DNA from: Natrinema soli
Lineage (GTDB): Archaea > Halobacteriota > Halobacteria > Halobacteriales > Natrialbaceae
Reading direction: 5' to 3'
Assembly (NCBI RefSeq): GCF_028618695.1
Contig: NZ_JAQIVI010000022.1
Coordinates: 62,001 to 126,000 of the forward strand
Length of the DNA: 64,000 nucleotides
Shown: positions 27,075 to 35,992 of the stretch, piece by piece
Position numbering within the stretch: the first letter of the stretch is position 1
How the letters are laid out: every line of letters starts with the position of its first letter
Translations under genes and position numbers: made by a program
Notes under the pieces: model-generated
What the model saw: only the letters and a program-made list of their open reading frames with translations
Database searches by the model: none
What the model was told of the DNA's origin: nothing

Positions 27075-27094
27075 ACACCCCTCTATCGATGTGT
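27075..27094 (+). repeat. ORB-like repeat 3
   Basis: ACACCCCTCTATCGATGTGT, direct orientation. The T in GATGTGT makes it more palindromic than repeat 1. Confidence 0.8.
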
Positions 27095-27253
27095 TCTCTC
27101 TGGGAAAGGGCTGATAAAAAAAGACGAGAGATTGGAAAGGAAGAGAGCATGGACGTGAATTTCCGACTATAGACCGTATCATAGAGGGGATTTGGTGGTC
27201 TCTCCCTCGAGAAAGATCCACAGATCATACGAGTGGAGTTCAGAACACATCGA

Positions 27254-27273
27254 ACACTTCGATAGGGGTGTGT
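27254..27273 (-). repeat. ORB-like repeat 4, inverted
   Basis: ACACTTCGATAGGGGTGTGT is the reverse complement of the repeat. It is followed by a TGTGAGTGTGTG run. Confidence 0.78.
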
Positions 27274-27434
27274 GTGAGTGTGTGTTCTAGAAAGCTAGAA
27301 GAAGAGAAAGAAAAACACCCATTTACATTCCATTGAGTAGCCCGGTAATCGGCTCTCTCCCGTGATATTGCGCTGTATTACTGTTCTCGCTGATTCTATT
27401 CCGTCGATCGACCCCCTCCCCTTCGAGGCGTCAA

Positions 27435-27454
27435 ACACATCGATAGAGGGGTGT
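27435..27454 (-). repeat. ORB-like repeat 5, inverted
   Basis: ACACATCGATAGAGGGGTGT is the exact reverse complement of repeat 3. It is the copy nearest to the initiator start, about 160 bases away. Confidence 0.82.
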
Positions 27455-27610
27455 CTGTCTCAACACTCCCCTTTCTCATAACACATCGTCGGTCGTTTTT
27501 ACTATTTCGAGGGTTCGCTGTCCGAACCGGGTTAAATCGTTGAGGATCATCCGTCTAATCGGAGAAATACACATCGACAAAGGTGGGCAACACTTTTGGT
27601 CCCGCCCTGT

Positions 27611-29050
27611 ATGGGTCACCGTATGGATGACTTCGAGGATCCTCGAGATGAGGCGGGGACATCGAAGGACGAAACGATGGAGGAGGACATTTCCTCATTC
27701 GAGTCTTCTGCGCCTGAGACATCTTCATCCTCGAGTGACCCGCAGTCGTCCAATGATTCACAGTCGATCGAAGATATGTTGCTGGAATTCGACCAGCAAG
27801 AAGGGCTCATTCGTGATCGGTCGCTCCTCGACCCGAATCACATCGTCGAAGAGGATCGAATCGTCGGTCGCGACAAGCAACTCCAAGAAGTTACGAAGAT
27901 GCTCCGCGTCGCCCTCGGTGACAACCGTCCGCCGAATCTCTTTCTCTATGGTCCCTCGGGGACCGGTAAATCCCTCATCACCAAAGCTGTCTGCAAGAAC
28001 ATTAGCGCGATCTGCGAATCGCGTGATATCCGGTTCGGGACGATCGAAGTCAACTGCCAGGATCTCGACACCCTCGGCGTTGCAGTCTACGAACTAGCGA
28101 ATCGCGCTGCGGACGAAGCTCTCGTCGAGGTCGAGGTTCCGAAACACGGCGTTGCGACGAAGGAAAAGTGGGACGAGCTCTATCGGATCGTCAACGAGAA
28201 CTTCGATTCAGCAGTGTTCGTCCTCGATGAACTCGATATGCTCGTCGGTCGACGAGACAAACAGGAGCCGGCGTTCTCCCGCCTCCTCTATCAACTGTCT
28301 CGAGCCGGCGCAAATAATGAACTCACTGCGCACGTCTCAGTCGTCGCGATCTCTAACGATACGAAGATGATGGAATCCGTGGGGAGTCGGGCCCTGAGCT
28401 CCTTCACCCCCGAAGACGTCCACTTCGACGATTACGATGCGAATCAGTTGCAGTCGATTCTTCGTCGTCGACAGGACGCCTTCTACGACGACGTTCTCGA
28501 CGAGGACGTCATTCCGCTGGCGGCTGCCTTCGCAGCGCAGACCCACGGCGATGCTCGCAAAGCGATCGATCTAATGCGCGTCGCCGGTGAACTCGCTGAA
28601 CGCGAAGGCGACGGGGGTGTTCGTGAAGCGCACGTTCGCGAAGCGCAGGACAAAGTCGAGAAAAACCGCGTCCTCGAGGTCGTTCGAGGAATCAGCACAC
28701 AGAAGAAGCTCTGTCTCTATGCGACAGCAGCTGTCGCTGCCGAAACGGACGATGAATCTGCACGTAGCACGACCGGCTACAGGGTGTATCAGTTCCTCAC
28801 TGACGCGATCGAGGCCGACCAATATCACCAGGAGACCTACGTGAACAAGATGAAGGAGATGACGACGTATTCCCTCGTCGACTTCGAACGACGAAGCCAC
28901 GGACCGAGTTCGGGAATGTTCCTCGAGTTCCAGTTCGGCGAGCGCCCCGAGACGATCCTCGAAACGCTTCGCGAGGACTCGCGTATCGACATGGTCTCCG
29001 GGGACGAAGTATCGACCGTCGTCAAAGCACAGGTTCGAAACGAGAACTGA
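27611..29050 (+). CDS. orc1/cdc6: Orc1/Cdc6-type replication initiator
   Basis: The 479-residue AAA+ initiator binds ORB repeats and helps load the MCM helicase. It has a long acidic, Ser-rich N-terminal tail (about 1-60), Walker A GPSGTGKS (114-121), Walker B VFVLDELD with Asp206-Glu207, sensor-type segment VVAISNDTKM, and a C-terminal winged-helix domain (about 365-479). ATG 27611 is preferred; ATG 27623 is four codons later. Its own repeat field lies on both sides, so it is the cognate initiator of this origin. The N-terminal tail is longer than in compact archaeal Cdc6 proteins. Confidence 0.95.
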   Translation: MGHRMDDFEDPRDEAGTSKDETMEEDISSFESSAPETSSSSSDPQSSNDSQSIEDMLLEFDQQEGLIRDRSLLDPNHIVEEDRIVGRDKQLQEVTKMLRVALGDNRPPNLFLYGPSGTGKSLITKAVCKNISAICESRDIRFGTIEVNCQDLDTLGVAVYELANRAADEALVEVEVPKHGVATKEKWDELYRIVNENFDSAVFVLDELDMLVGRRDKQEPAFSRLLYQLSRAGANNELTAHVSVVAISNDTKMMESVGSRALSSFTPEDVHFDDYDANQLQSILRRRQDAFYDDVLDEDVIPLAAAFAAQTHGDARKAIDLMRVAGELAEREGDGGVREAHVREAQDKVEKNRVLEVVRGISTQKKLCLYATAAVAAETDDESARSTTGYRVYQFLTDAIEADQYHQETYVNKMKEMTTYSLVDFERRSHGPSSGMFLEFQFGERPETILETLREDSRIDMVSGDEVSTVVKAQVRNEN

Positions 29051-29092
29051 GCTTCCGGTACTATCGAGAGTTATCCGTTTGGATACTACACC

Positions 29093-29112
29093 ACACACCT
29101 CTATCGATGTGT
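29093..29112 (+). repeat. ORB-like repeat 6, downstream of orc1
   Basis: ACACACCTCTATCGATGTGT starts 42 bases after the initiator stop. Confidence 0.8.
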
Positions 29113-29248
29113 GATCGATCGAAAGAGGGTGTGTAGTGCGGAATTTATGGAGTTGTATCCATACCGACGTTTGGAGTGCTTCTTTCACCCATCATCCCGT
29201 ATATATCCTATTGAATCTCTCAGAAACTGCAATCCCACGCGGTAATCA

Positions 29249-29268
29249 CCACACCTCTATCGAAGTGT
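29249..29268 (+). repeat. ORB-like repeat 7
   Basis: CCACACCTCTATCGAAGTGT is separated from repeat 8 by only two bases. Confidence 0.78.
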
Positions 29269-29270
29269 CC

Positions 29271-29290
29271 GCGCACCTCTATCGAAGTGT
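29271..29290 (+). repeat. ORB-like repeat 8
   Basis: GCGCACCTCTATCGAAGTGT. Repeats 7 and 8 are in tandem on a 22-base period, about two helical turns, so two initiators could bind on the same DNA face. Confidence 0.78.
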
Positions 29291-29399
29291 TTTCAGCCGT
29301 TTCTTCCCGCTATCAATAGTCGATTCTTTCAATTCACGGATAACCTCATAACGGTGGCGAGACGGTCTGTCTCTGGCAATCCTGAACCATCAACCAAGA

Positions 29400-29872
29400 A
29401 AATCGACGGTGGCTACTCTGACTGGGTGATCATTGGAAGTCCACGGGCTCCGCGAGTACCGTGACCTTCCAGATCGACGGCTCCTTGATCACGATACTGG
29501 TGATGTACAGGTCATCGCCGCGACTGGCTTCGACCGACACTCTGTCAGACGCCAGTACGCAAACCGGACAGACTCACCTTCAGATCGGTGAACTACCCCG
29601 CCCTGCTCGACCTGACGGCCTCGCTGAGGACGAGGCTTCCTGTTTCTAAGACGCGCTTTGCAGTAATCAAACACCGAGTGTTCTACCCGCCGGATGTGGC
29701 ACATACCGCTCGCCATGACGAGGACACCTATCACCGACGGTCAATCATCGAAGCTGTGTTCTTCGCACTCGAGCAACGGTACGGTGACACGCTCCGGACA
29801 CGGACGTGGTTCGGTCAGTTCCGAGAACTCGTTCTGAAAGCAGCTGTGAGAAATGTCGAACTTGCTTCCTAA
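29400..29872 (+). pseudogene. IS5-type transposase remnant with internal deletion
   Basis: An N-terminal part reads EYRDLPDRRLLDHDTGDVQV and AATGFDRHSVRRQYANRTD. A C-terminal part in another frame reads HTARHDEDTYHRRSIIEAVF, ALEQRYGDTLRTRTWFGQFR and VLKAAVRNVELAS. The middle with much of the DDE core is gone. It closes the origin region on the right. Confidence 0.75.
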
Positions 29873-29960
29873 CATCGGTCAGTACAGAGGTGGCAGCTAT
29901 CATGTACGCCCGCGGGTAGGTTCGGGGCCGCTTACGGCTATCGCACTGGTTCGGGTTTCC

Positions 29961-30767
29961 TCACCAGCCCATCCCCGGATCGTTGGCGGCTTGCCGGACC
30001 CAAGAAGCGACCTGCTCCTCATCCAGCGTGTCCGTCTCCTCCACGTCCAGTGCCTGTCTGTTAGGACCTGTCCCGCTGGGCGGCTCTGGCTCAAGGTACG
30101 ATTCGCACACAAATGTCAGTTTCACGTGTTTCGAGAACGCGCTGAATGACGCGAACCATCCCTGGTCCTCGACGCCATAGAACGGCTGGTGATACTTCAC
30201 GGCACGGCGCACCTGGTGCACTTCGTCTTGAATGATCTCGTCGAATCGTGTCGCAACCTCACGCTTCCACCCCGGCAGCGCTGCAATGTACGCCTTCACC
30301 GCTGTCGATCCATCAGTATCATCATTCCTCCGCGCCGACTGGTATCGTTTACTTCGTTCCTCCCATTCTTCCTCCGTCGGAACCTGGTCCGACAGTTCGA
30401 TTTCCCCGAAGTCCTCGTCCCCGATTGTATTCTCCCCCTCTCGGCCTGATATCGAAGTCACGACCAAGATCGGGTCTGGCTCTTCGGGTTCAGAAAACAG
30501 CTCGAAGTCCAGCCGCAACGTCTCTCCTCGCCAGTGGCGAGCAAAGCCCACCCAGCCGTCGGGGTGGTCATCCCGGTTGTCTTGCTCGACCCGGAACAGA
30601 CCCTGCAAGGCCGGAATGGCGTCGGCACCCCACTGGAGCCCCCGTTCCAGATCCGTGAAACGAACCCCCTCGTCATGCTCGGTGTGGTAGTAGGGTGCTC
30701 TGATTGTTCGGTTCGCCATCACGAGTTCGGAGACCCGCTGGGTCGTAAGTGAGCCGGACACACTCAT
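29961..30767 (-). CDS. DUF1801 (YdhG-like) protein with N-terminal extension
   Basis: The C-terminal 120 residues form a DUF1801 domain (VKAYIAALPGWKREVATRFD, HQVRRAVKYHQPFYG, WFASFSAFSKHVKLTFV), a small fold of unknown biochemical role common in bacteria and haloarchaea. The first 150 residues are beta-rich and acidic and I do not recognise them. ATG 30767 is the first; ATG 30719 (MANRTIRAPYYH) is an alternative. A fusion or a strongly extended member is possible. Confidence 0.75.
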   Translation of the reverse strand: MSVSGSLTTQRVSELVMANRTIRAPYYHTEHDEGVRFTDLERGLQWGADAIPALQGLFRVEQDNRDDHPDGWVGFARHWRGETLRLDFELFSEPEEPDPILVVTSISGREGENTIGDEDFGEIELSDQVPTEEEWEERSKRYQSARRNDDTDGSTAVKAYIAALPGWKREVATRFDEIIQDEVHQVRRAVKYHQPFYGVEDQGWFASFSAFSKHVKLTFVCESYLEPEPPSGTGPNRQALDVEETDTLDEEQVASWVRQAANDPGMGW

Positions 30768-30773
30768 AATCAC

Positions 30774-31260
30774 TCACCAATATGCGGTATAGGTGCATCA
30801 ATATTTCTGCGGTCCTCAAGGGTGCGACGAGCCGAATTCCTCCTCTGGGAAAGGATAACGGGGCTTCACGGGAGCTTACTCGCCAAGCGATCCTTGCCGC
30901 TGTGGCCGCAGATCCTTACACCTCGCTTCATACTACTTTGAACGGACACTTAACCAGAAAGTCAACTAAGAGAGGTCGTATACTCAACCGGATGGTTGCA
31001 CAGAAGCCAGGCGATCTGGACCTCGACGGGTCTTCCACGCACTCTCTCCCGATACGTCGATCAATCCTCGAACAGTCGATCGACGGCCCGGAGCGTGTGG
31101 GCGCCCTTGAAGGATTCCGCATGCTCGCTACCCCTCGAATCATGTAGCACGTGATGAAACCAACGGTGTCTGCGGTCGGTTAGTCAGAGACGGCTAGGCA
31201 TGGCCCTTTGCAGGGCAAAGGGTCGAATCGAATATATCTACATAGCGCCAATGAAAACCG
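30774..31260. other. intergenic region without a recognised gene
   Basis: On the minus strand between about 31150 and 30960 a broken frame reads AESFKGAHTLRAVDRLFED, stop, then RPVEVQIAWLLCNHPVEYTT. It looks like the decayed end of a gene I cannot name. The rest is featureless. Confidence 0.35.
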
Positions 31261-31893
31261 ATGACAAAAGATACGACTGATGACTTGCCCCCTATCGAGG
31301 CTGTACAGGCTCTCACAGAGATTGAGGGGTACGACGAAAAACTGACTGCTCGGACGTTTGGTCTCACTCTCATGGTGTTCGCGTTCGCTATTGCAGCGAT
31401 TCCGATTTCCTATGCGGCAGCCGATTCGTGGCTCACTGCACACGAGTATGGCTCGTTCGTGCTGTCGGTTCTCTGGCTGCCCTGGATTGTAGCGGCTGTC
31501 GCTGTTACATCGGCAATCTGGACCACTCATTCGATTTCCCTTGGAAGGAACTCTACGACCGCCGATGATTGGTTACTGGGCATCGGATTTACGATTGTGT
31601 TCTTTCTGATTGCAACTGTTGTCTTGATTGCACTCGGCTCCAACATTACCATCTTCATTGTGATGGGGGTTTCGGGAGGGCTCTTCACGATTCTTCTCGG
31701 TGTCATTTTCTCCCACATATACCAAGCAAAATGGGTATTGCTTCCCTTGGTTGTGGCCGGTAGTGCGATCGTTCTCGGTAATATCTTTCTTTCTACTATC
31801 GACCTCACCCCCACCGGTGCGGGCTTTACGACCGGATTCCTCCAGGGAACAGTGTATTTTATCACTGGCTGGGCTATCTCAATTAGAGGGTGA
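31261..31893 (+). CDS. six-helix membrane protein of unknown function
   Basis: The 210 residues have about six hydrophobic helices (starting near residues 36, 64, 101, 125, 157 and 184) after a cytoplasmic N-terminal stretch. No conserved motif is recognised. The next gene, a winged-helix regulator, starts three bases after its stop, so they form an operon. Small membrane proteins paired with such regulators recur in haloarchaea. Confidence 0.75.
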   Translation: MTKDTTDDLPPIEAVQALTEIEGYDEKLTARTFGLTLMVFAFAIAAIPISYAAADSWLTAHEYGSFVLSVLWLPWIVAAVAVTSAIWTTHSISLGRNSTTADDWLLGIGFTIVFFLIATVVLIALGSNITIFIVMGVSGGLFTILLGVIFSHIYQAKWVLLPLVVAGSAIVLGNIFLSTIDLTPTGAGFTTGFLQGTVYFITGWAISIRG

Positions 31894-31896
31894 CAC

Positions 31897-32196
31897 ATGG
31901 ACCTTCCACCGGATCTTGCACTCGTCCACCAACCCACCCGACTTCGAATCATGGGATTTCTGTACAGGCATCGTGACGTCTCGTATACGCGAATCCGTGA
32001 TTTGTTGGACCTAACTGATGGTAACCTCGCCTCTCACGCGGAGAACCTCGAAGATGCAGGGTACATCGAAACCCGTCGAGCATGGACCCAGAGTGGCTTC
32101 GAAACCCGCTATCGAATCACCTCGAGCGGTGTCTCAACGTTCCAGACTTACCTGCAGGAACTGCGCCAGTTTTTGGACGAAGTAGAGCCAGAATGA
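31897..32196 (+). CDS. winged-helix transcriptional regulator (MarR/ArsR-like)
   Basis: The 99-residue protein is a single winged helix: HQPTRLRIMGFLYRHRDVSY, recognition helix TDGNLASHAENLEDAGYI, and wing ETRRAWTQSGFETRYRIT. It ends with a short dimerisation helix (YLQELRQFLDEVEPE). It probably regulates the membrane protein encoded immediately upstream in the same operon, or its own promoter. Confidence 0.88.
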   Translation: MDLPPDLALVHQPTRLRIMGFLYRHRDVSYTRIRDLLDLTDGNLASHAENLEDAGYIETRRAWTQSGFETRYRITSSGVSTFQTYLQELRQFLDEVEPE

Positions 32197-32311
32197 CCGG
32201 CTCGGTTGTGTTCAGTTGCGAACGGGAGAGAACGTGCATGACACATAAACAGGAAGCCCCGCTCTCACGGAGCCTGCGAAGCAGGCGAGTAGGGCGGGGT
32301 AAGTCACTTGA

Positions 32312-32740
32312 TTACGTTGTTTCTGTCTCTGATGGGCGTTCGACGAGGACGACGCCGTTCCCATAGAGGTCACGTGCGACGGCCTCGATACCGTAGGGCT
32401 GTTCTTGGGGCTCGGACGTGAACTCAACCCCGCGCTCGCGCAGGATTTCGTAGGTCGCGTGGCAATCGTCCACGGTAAAGGCGAGTGCCGGTTGTTCACC
32501 GACCAACGCGGCTCGACGGTCTGCCTCTTCCTCGTCCTCGGACCAGTCGGGGAGTTCGAGGACGATTTCCACGGTCTCGTCCTGTTCGGGGGCGACAGTG
32601 ACCCAGCGGTTATCGGGTCCGAACGATTCGTCCGCTTTCTTCACGAGGCCGAGCTTCTCAGTGTAGAAGCGCAGTGCTTCGTCCTGGTCATCGACGAAAC
32701 GGGTGGTAAGACGGAGCTTTTCGATCACGATTTCCTCCAC
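32312..32740 (-). CDS. VOC-family protein (glyoxalase/bleomycin resistance fold)
   Basis: The 142-residue protein (GTG start, VEEIVIEKLRLTTRFVDD; GTG 32728 is alternative) has two beta-alpha-beta-beta-beta modules: DEALRFYTEKLGLVKKADES and ALAFTVDDCHATYEILRERG, ending GNGVVLVE. VOC proteins bind a divalent metal and act in isomerisation, dioxygenation or drug binding. The substrate is unknown. A longer upstream extension is low-complexity and rejected. Confidence 0.85.
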   Translation of the reverse strand: MEEIVIEKLRLTTRFVDDQDEALRFYTEKLGLVKKADESFGPDNRWVTVAPEQDETVEIVLELPDWSEDEEEADRRAALVGEQPALAFTVDDCHATYEILRERGVEFTSEPQEQPYGIEAVARDLYGNGVVLVERPSETETT

Positions 32741-33019
32741 CTGTACCGACGCCGCGTACCAGCAAGTACGTTCGCCTAGCAGACTGAAAGTGATAGCTGC
32801 TCCTCTCGCAAGCAGCCACTCGATACTGGTCGGAACGACATTAATCGGAACGCGGGCTGGTCTCGATGGCCGCCGTGGAACCGCGAGAACTGTCGAGGAC
32901 GTTGCCCACAACGGCGTCGGAGTGCAGGCCCAAGCACCCGCGCAAGCCGCGTCGGCGTTCACGCGCGAAGTCACGGATTGACGACTGTCGATGTGACTGC
33001 CGCCTCTGTCGAGAAGCCC

Positions 33020-33428
33020 TCGGTTGTACGCACGTGGACAGATGCTGGCCGACGATTTCCCGATCCGAGGGAAATCTGGATCGACGACACGCTCGTCGCG
33101 ACATAGGAAGAGGTCCAGAACGTCAATCTGCTCGCCGACGGGAGCGCCGTTGGGATCGCACGATTCTGAGAGGATTCCGATCGGCTCGCGATCATCGAGG
33201 ACGAATTTCCGGAGATCAAATCGTGTCGGTGACGGGAGGGGAGACTGGCTGGCGTCCCTTCGTTACGAATCCGACGGGTTACAGCGAGCCTTGCTCGAGT
33301 TGATCGATACGAAAGCCTTCCGTATCGACTGGCCGTGTTGGGAGACTGCTGACGGGTTGGCGGTCACGTTCTTCGGCGAGGAGTCGTGCGTTCCACGGCT
33401 CGTATACGGCTTCTCACACCACCGGTAG
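33020..33428 (+). pseudogene. decayed HTH-10 (bacterio-opsin-activator-like) regulator
   Basis: Fragments in different frames resemble the N-terminal sensory part of this family: NVNLLADGSAVGIARF, stop, EDSDRLAIIEDEFPEI, then GDWLASLRYESDGLQRALLE and LIDTKAFRIDWPCWETADGL and AVTFFGEESCVPR. The C-terminal HTH is missing. Intact relatives are at 35993 and 47753. Confidence 0.6.
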
Positions 33429-33462
33429 GATATTGACAGCGTGACTCGTCGGTACTAGCAGT

Positions 33463-34164
33463 ATGGAACCGAACTGGACGATAGACGAAAAACGACACGC
33501 AGGCACGGAACACCTGGATCCCGAGGAGGTTGCCCGCTTCGACGAGAAGATGCCGTTCGATCCCGCCGGGGAGATCGGCGTGCTACGGGAGTCCGGTCTC
33601 TGTCGTGAGGATACAGTCGTCGATTTCGGGGCCGGAACGGGGGTGGTTCCACTCGCCGTCGCCGAACACTGTGATCGCGTCGTGGCCGTCGACATCTCCG
33701 AAACCATGCTCGCGGCGGTCGACGAGAAGGCCGAAGCGCGTGGCATCCGGAACGTCGAGACCGTCCACGATGGATTCCTGAGCTACGACCATCGGGGCGA
33801 GCCTGCGTCGTTCGTCTTCTCGAAGGACGCTCTCCACCACCTCCCCGATTTCTGGAAAGCCGAAGCGTTGAAAAACGTCGGGCGGACGCTCGAATCGGGC
33901 GGAATCTTTCGCTTGCGCGACTTCGTCTTCTCGTTCGATCCACACGAGAGCCGGCCCGAAATCGAGTCGTGGCTCGAGGAGAAGAAGCGATCGACGACAT
34001 TTACCGACGAAGAGCTGTACGTTCACTTTCGAGAGGAGTACAGTACGTACGGGTTCGTGCTCGAAGCCCTTCTCGAGCGGGTCGGGTTCGAGATTCTCGA
34101 ATCGACGTACGAAGATGATTTCTATGCCACGTATACCTGTCGGTGGCTGGGTTGTTCTGAGTGA
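33463..34164 (+). CDS. class I SAM-dependent methyltransferase
   Basis: The 233-residue Rossmann methyltransferase has motif I VVDFGAGTGVVPLAVAE (about 48-64), motif II VVAVDIS, and motif IV region FVFSKDALHHL. The C-terminal YATYTCRW is unusual. Substrate unknown. It stands alone between degraded sequence and a small membrane protein gene. Confidence 0.85.
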   Translation: MEPNWTIDEKRHAGTEHLDPEEVARFDEKMPFDPAGEIGVLRESGLCREDTVVDFGAGTGVVPLAVAEHCDRVVAVDISETMLAAVDEKAEARGIRNVETVHDGFLSYDHRGEPASFVFSKDALHHLPDFWKAEALKNVGRTLESGGIFRLRDFVFSFDPHESRPEIESWLEEKKRSTTFTDEELYVHFREEYSTYGFVLEALLERVGFEILESTYEDDFYATYTCRWLGCSE

Positions 34165-34357
34165 GCACGAGGTGTTTTTGAAATATTTCTCGCACTCGTG
34201 GCATCGTTTCGAGTAACTGGTTTCGGACGAACGCGAACGTCTGGAATCACGTCTCGCGGAGTCTACAGAGGTGCGACGGAGATGTTTTCAAGTTCACCGG
34301 TAATTCCTCGCCGTTCAGGAAGTATTTCGCATCTGCCGTCGAATTCACGTATGATTC

Positions 34358-34798
34358 ATGCCCAATAAAAGTGCTTCAAATGGAGTGAGCCGTTGGCGGC
34401 GGTGGACCGCCAGTGGCCTCTTACTCTTCGCCTCGCTCGGTGCAGTGTTCGCATTCGCGACGTCTCTCACAGCAGTCAGAACAGCGGGTCCCGGGACGGT
34501 GATCGCCGAAAGCTGGCGACTCTTCGGACTCCTCGTTTTTGCCGGGATTTTTCTATTGCTCGCCGCTCGTCCGAAACTGTACCCGGGCATTTGGGAACTC
34601 GCAATCTTCCATAAGGCCGCAACGGCGACGTACCTATTTGCCGTTACCAGCGATGTTCCGGAAGCAGCAGCCACGGCCGCCCTCGACGCCGGACTCGCAA
34701 TTCTGCTTGTCGTCGCGTATTTGCTCGGAAGGGCCGATAGAAACTGGGAGCGGTTCCGAAACCGATCAGCTGCCATCCCCGAGGATCGCTCGGTCTAA
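34358..34798 (+). CDS. small four-helix membrane protein
   Basis: The 146 residues begin with a basic N-terminus and have four hydrophobic helices (about 17-38, 54-68, 78-95, 104-122). No motif is recognised. The plan resembles small DoxX-like or uncharacterised haloarchaeal membrane proteins, but no function can be given. Confidence 0.65.
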   Translation: MPNKSASNGVSRWRRWTASGLLLFASLGAVFAFATSLTAVRTAGPGTVIAESWRLFGLLVFAGIFLLLAARPKLYPGIWELAIFHKAATATYLFAVTSDVPEAAATAALDAGLAILLVVAYLLGRADRNWERFRNRSAAIPEDRSV

Positions 34799-34933
34799 CG
34801 GTGATCCGCGACAGCGAGCGCCAGCACCACGCTCACAGAGGAGGCGAAGAAGAGCTCGGCAATGAGTCCGATCAGGACGGTCGACGAGGCTGGATCCGGA
34901 ACAGTACTTCTTTCACTCTCACGTGATTTCCAC

Positions 34934-35473
34934 TCACGCCGATCGAATCTCGTACTGGAGCTCGACGATTCCGTTGTCGTAGGCGGTTTCGTTCCGCAGA
35001 TGAAGCGCCCGTTCGATACCTGATCCGCCGAACAGCTCGATGCCGGTACCCAGCAGTGTCGGGATAATCGATAACCGGACTTCGTCGATCAAGTCCTCGC
35101 TCAGAAAGCTTCGTGCCAGCGCCGCCCCACCGACGAGCCAGACGAAATCGTGCCTGCCGGTTACGTCCTGGACGAGTTGCTCGACCTCCCTCTCATCGAA
35201 CTCGACGTGTTCGGTCACGCGGGGCAGGTCTCGGTGCGTCGTGACGACCGTGGGTGTGTCTCCATACGGCCACGCTTCGAACCCCAGCACTTGCTCGTAC
35301 GTGTTCGCACCCATGACGATGCAGTCGACGCCCTCGAAAAATCCCTCGAAGCTCCCGCCAGGTTCGCCGGCGTCGTACGTGTCCTCGAACGTCTCTAACC
35401 ACTTGATGCCACCGTCTTCGTCGGCGATGTACCCGTCGAGACTGGCGGCGATATAGAGTACGACTTGGCTCAT
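34934..35473 (-). CDS. dihydrofolate reductase-family protein (RibD C-terminal-like)
   Basis: The 179 residues begin VVLYIAASLDGYIADEDGGI, the family's cofactor/substrate strand. Further features are CIVMGANTYEQVLG, VWLVGGAALARSF and a C-terminal FGGSGIERALHL. Such stand-alone reductases are widespread; only some act on folate or riboflavin precursors. Folate specificity is not shown by the sequence. Confidence 0.87.
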   Translation of the reverse strand: MSQVVLYIAASLDGYIADEDGGIKWLETFEDTYDAGEPGGSFEGFFEGVDCIVMGANTYEQVLGFEAWPYGDTPTVVTTHRDLPRVTEHVEFDEREVEQLVQDVTGRHDFVWLVGGAALARSFLSEDLIDEVRLSIIPTLLGTGIELFGGSGIERALHLRNETAYDNGIVELQYEIRSA

Positions 35474-35734
35474 ACGCGAGAATGGCTTACTCGTAGTTTA
35501 CCCGTTCCGATTCGATCGGGTCGTACCGTTCTCGCAGTTACAAGCAAGTACACAGTTGACCGAAGCCGAAGTTGCTCGAGAACGGCCGGTCGGTTCAGAC
35601 GTTCGTTCTCACGGCGTTTCTCGGCTTCCGAGAACGTACTCGGCGCCCGCTTCTTAGGGGGTATCACTGTCTCGCACGACGCGGTCCTCTCGAGTGGCGC
35701 GAACGTCAGCGGAGCTCGGGATAGACGGGAGCTA

Positions 35735-35950
35735 TTATGCTTGGTGGTCGTCATCGAGGTTCAACTGCCAGGAAACCCCGAACTCGTCGGCAACCCAGCC
35801 GAATTTCTCGCTGAACGGATACGAGTCGAGTGGTATGAAGACGTCTCCGCCGTCGGATAGTTCGGCGAAGAGCTCGCCTCTCTCCGCTTCCGTCTCACAG
35901 TTCACGTACAGTGAGATGGCGGGCGTGAACGTCCACTCGTGCTCGACGTT
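35735..35950 (-). pseudogene. C-terminal fragment of a PhnB-like VOC protein
   Basis: Reading leftward: HEWTFTPAISLYVNCETEAE, ELFAELSDGGDVFIPLDSYP, then FGWVADEFGVSWQLN and a stop. This is the second half of a PhnB-type VOC protein. A stop replaces the first half, so the gene is truncated. Confidence 0.7.
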
Positions 35951-35992
35951 ACTACCAATAATTTTTGATACCTAGTTGAACAATGGGCGGTA

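Larger units (their letters stand above)
26861..27454. other. replication origin: ORB-like repeat field upstream of orc1/cdc6
   Basis: Five 20-base repeats with the core CTATCGAwGTGT occur: direct at 26861, 26952 and 27075, inverted at 27254 and 27435. The opposed groups flank purine- and AT-rich stretches (about 27111-27150 and 27284-27320) that could unwind. Three more repeats follow the initiator gene. This layout matches haloarchaeal origins, where Orc1 binds ORBs next to its own gene. Confidence 0.85.

Noticed and set aside
26861..29290. The repeated 20-base units as a CRISPR array
   Set aside because: Spacing is irregular (from 2 to over 1600 bases), units occur in both orientations and they flank orc1. 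This is an origin repeat set.
32820..33010. Plus-strand frame ending in QAQAPAQAASAFTREVTD as a gene
   Set aside because: Low complexity, no start with promoter, and it borders a decayed regulator.
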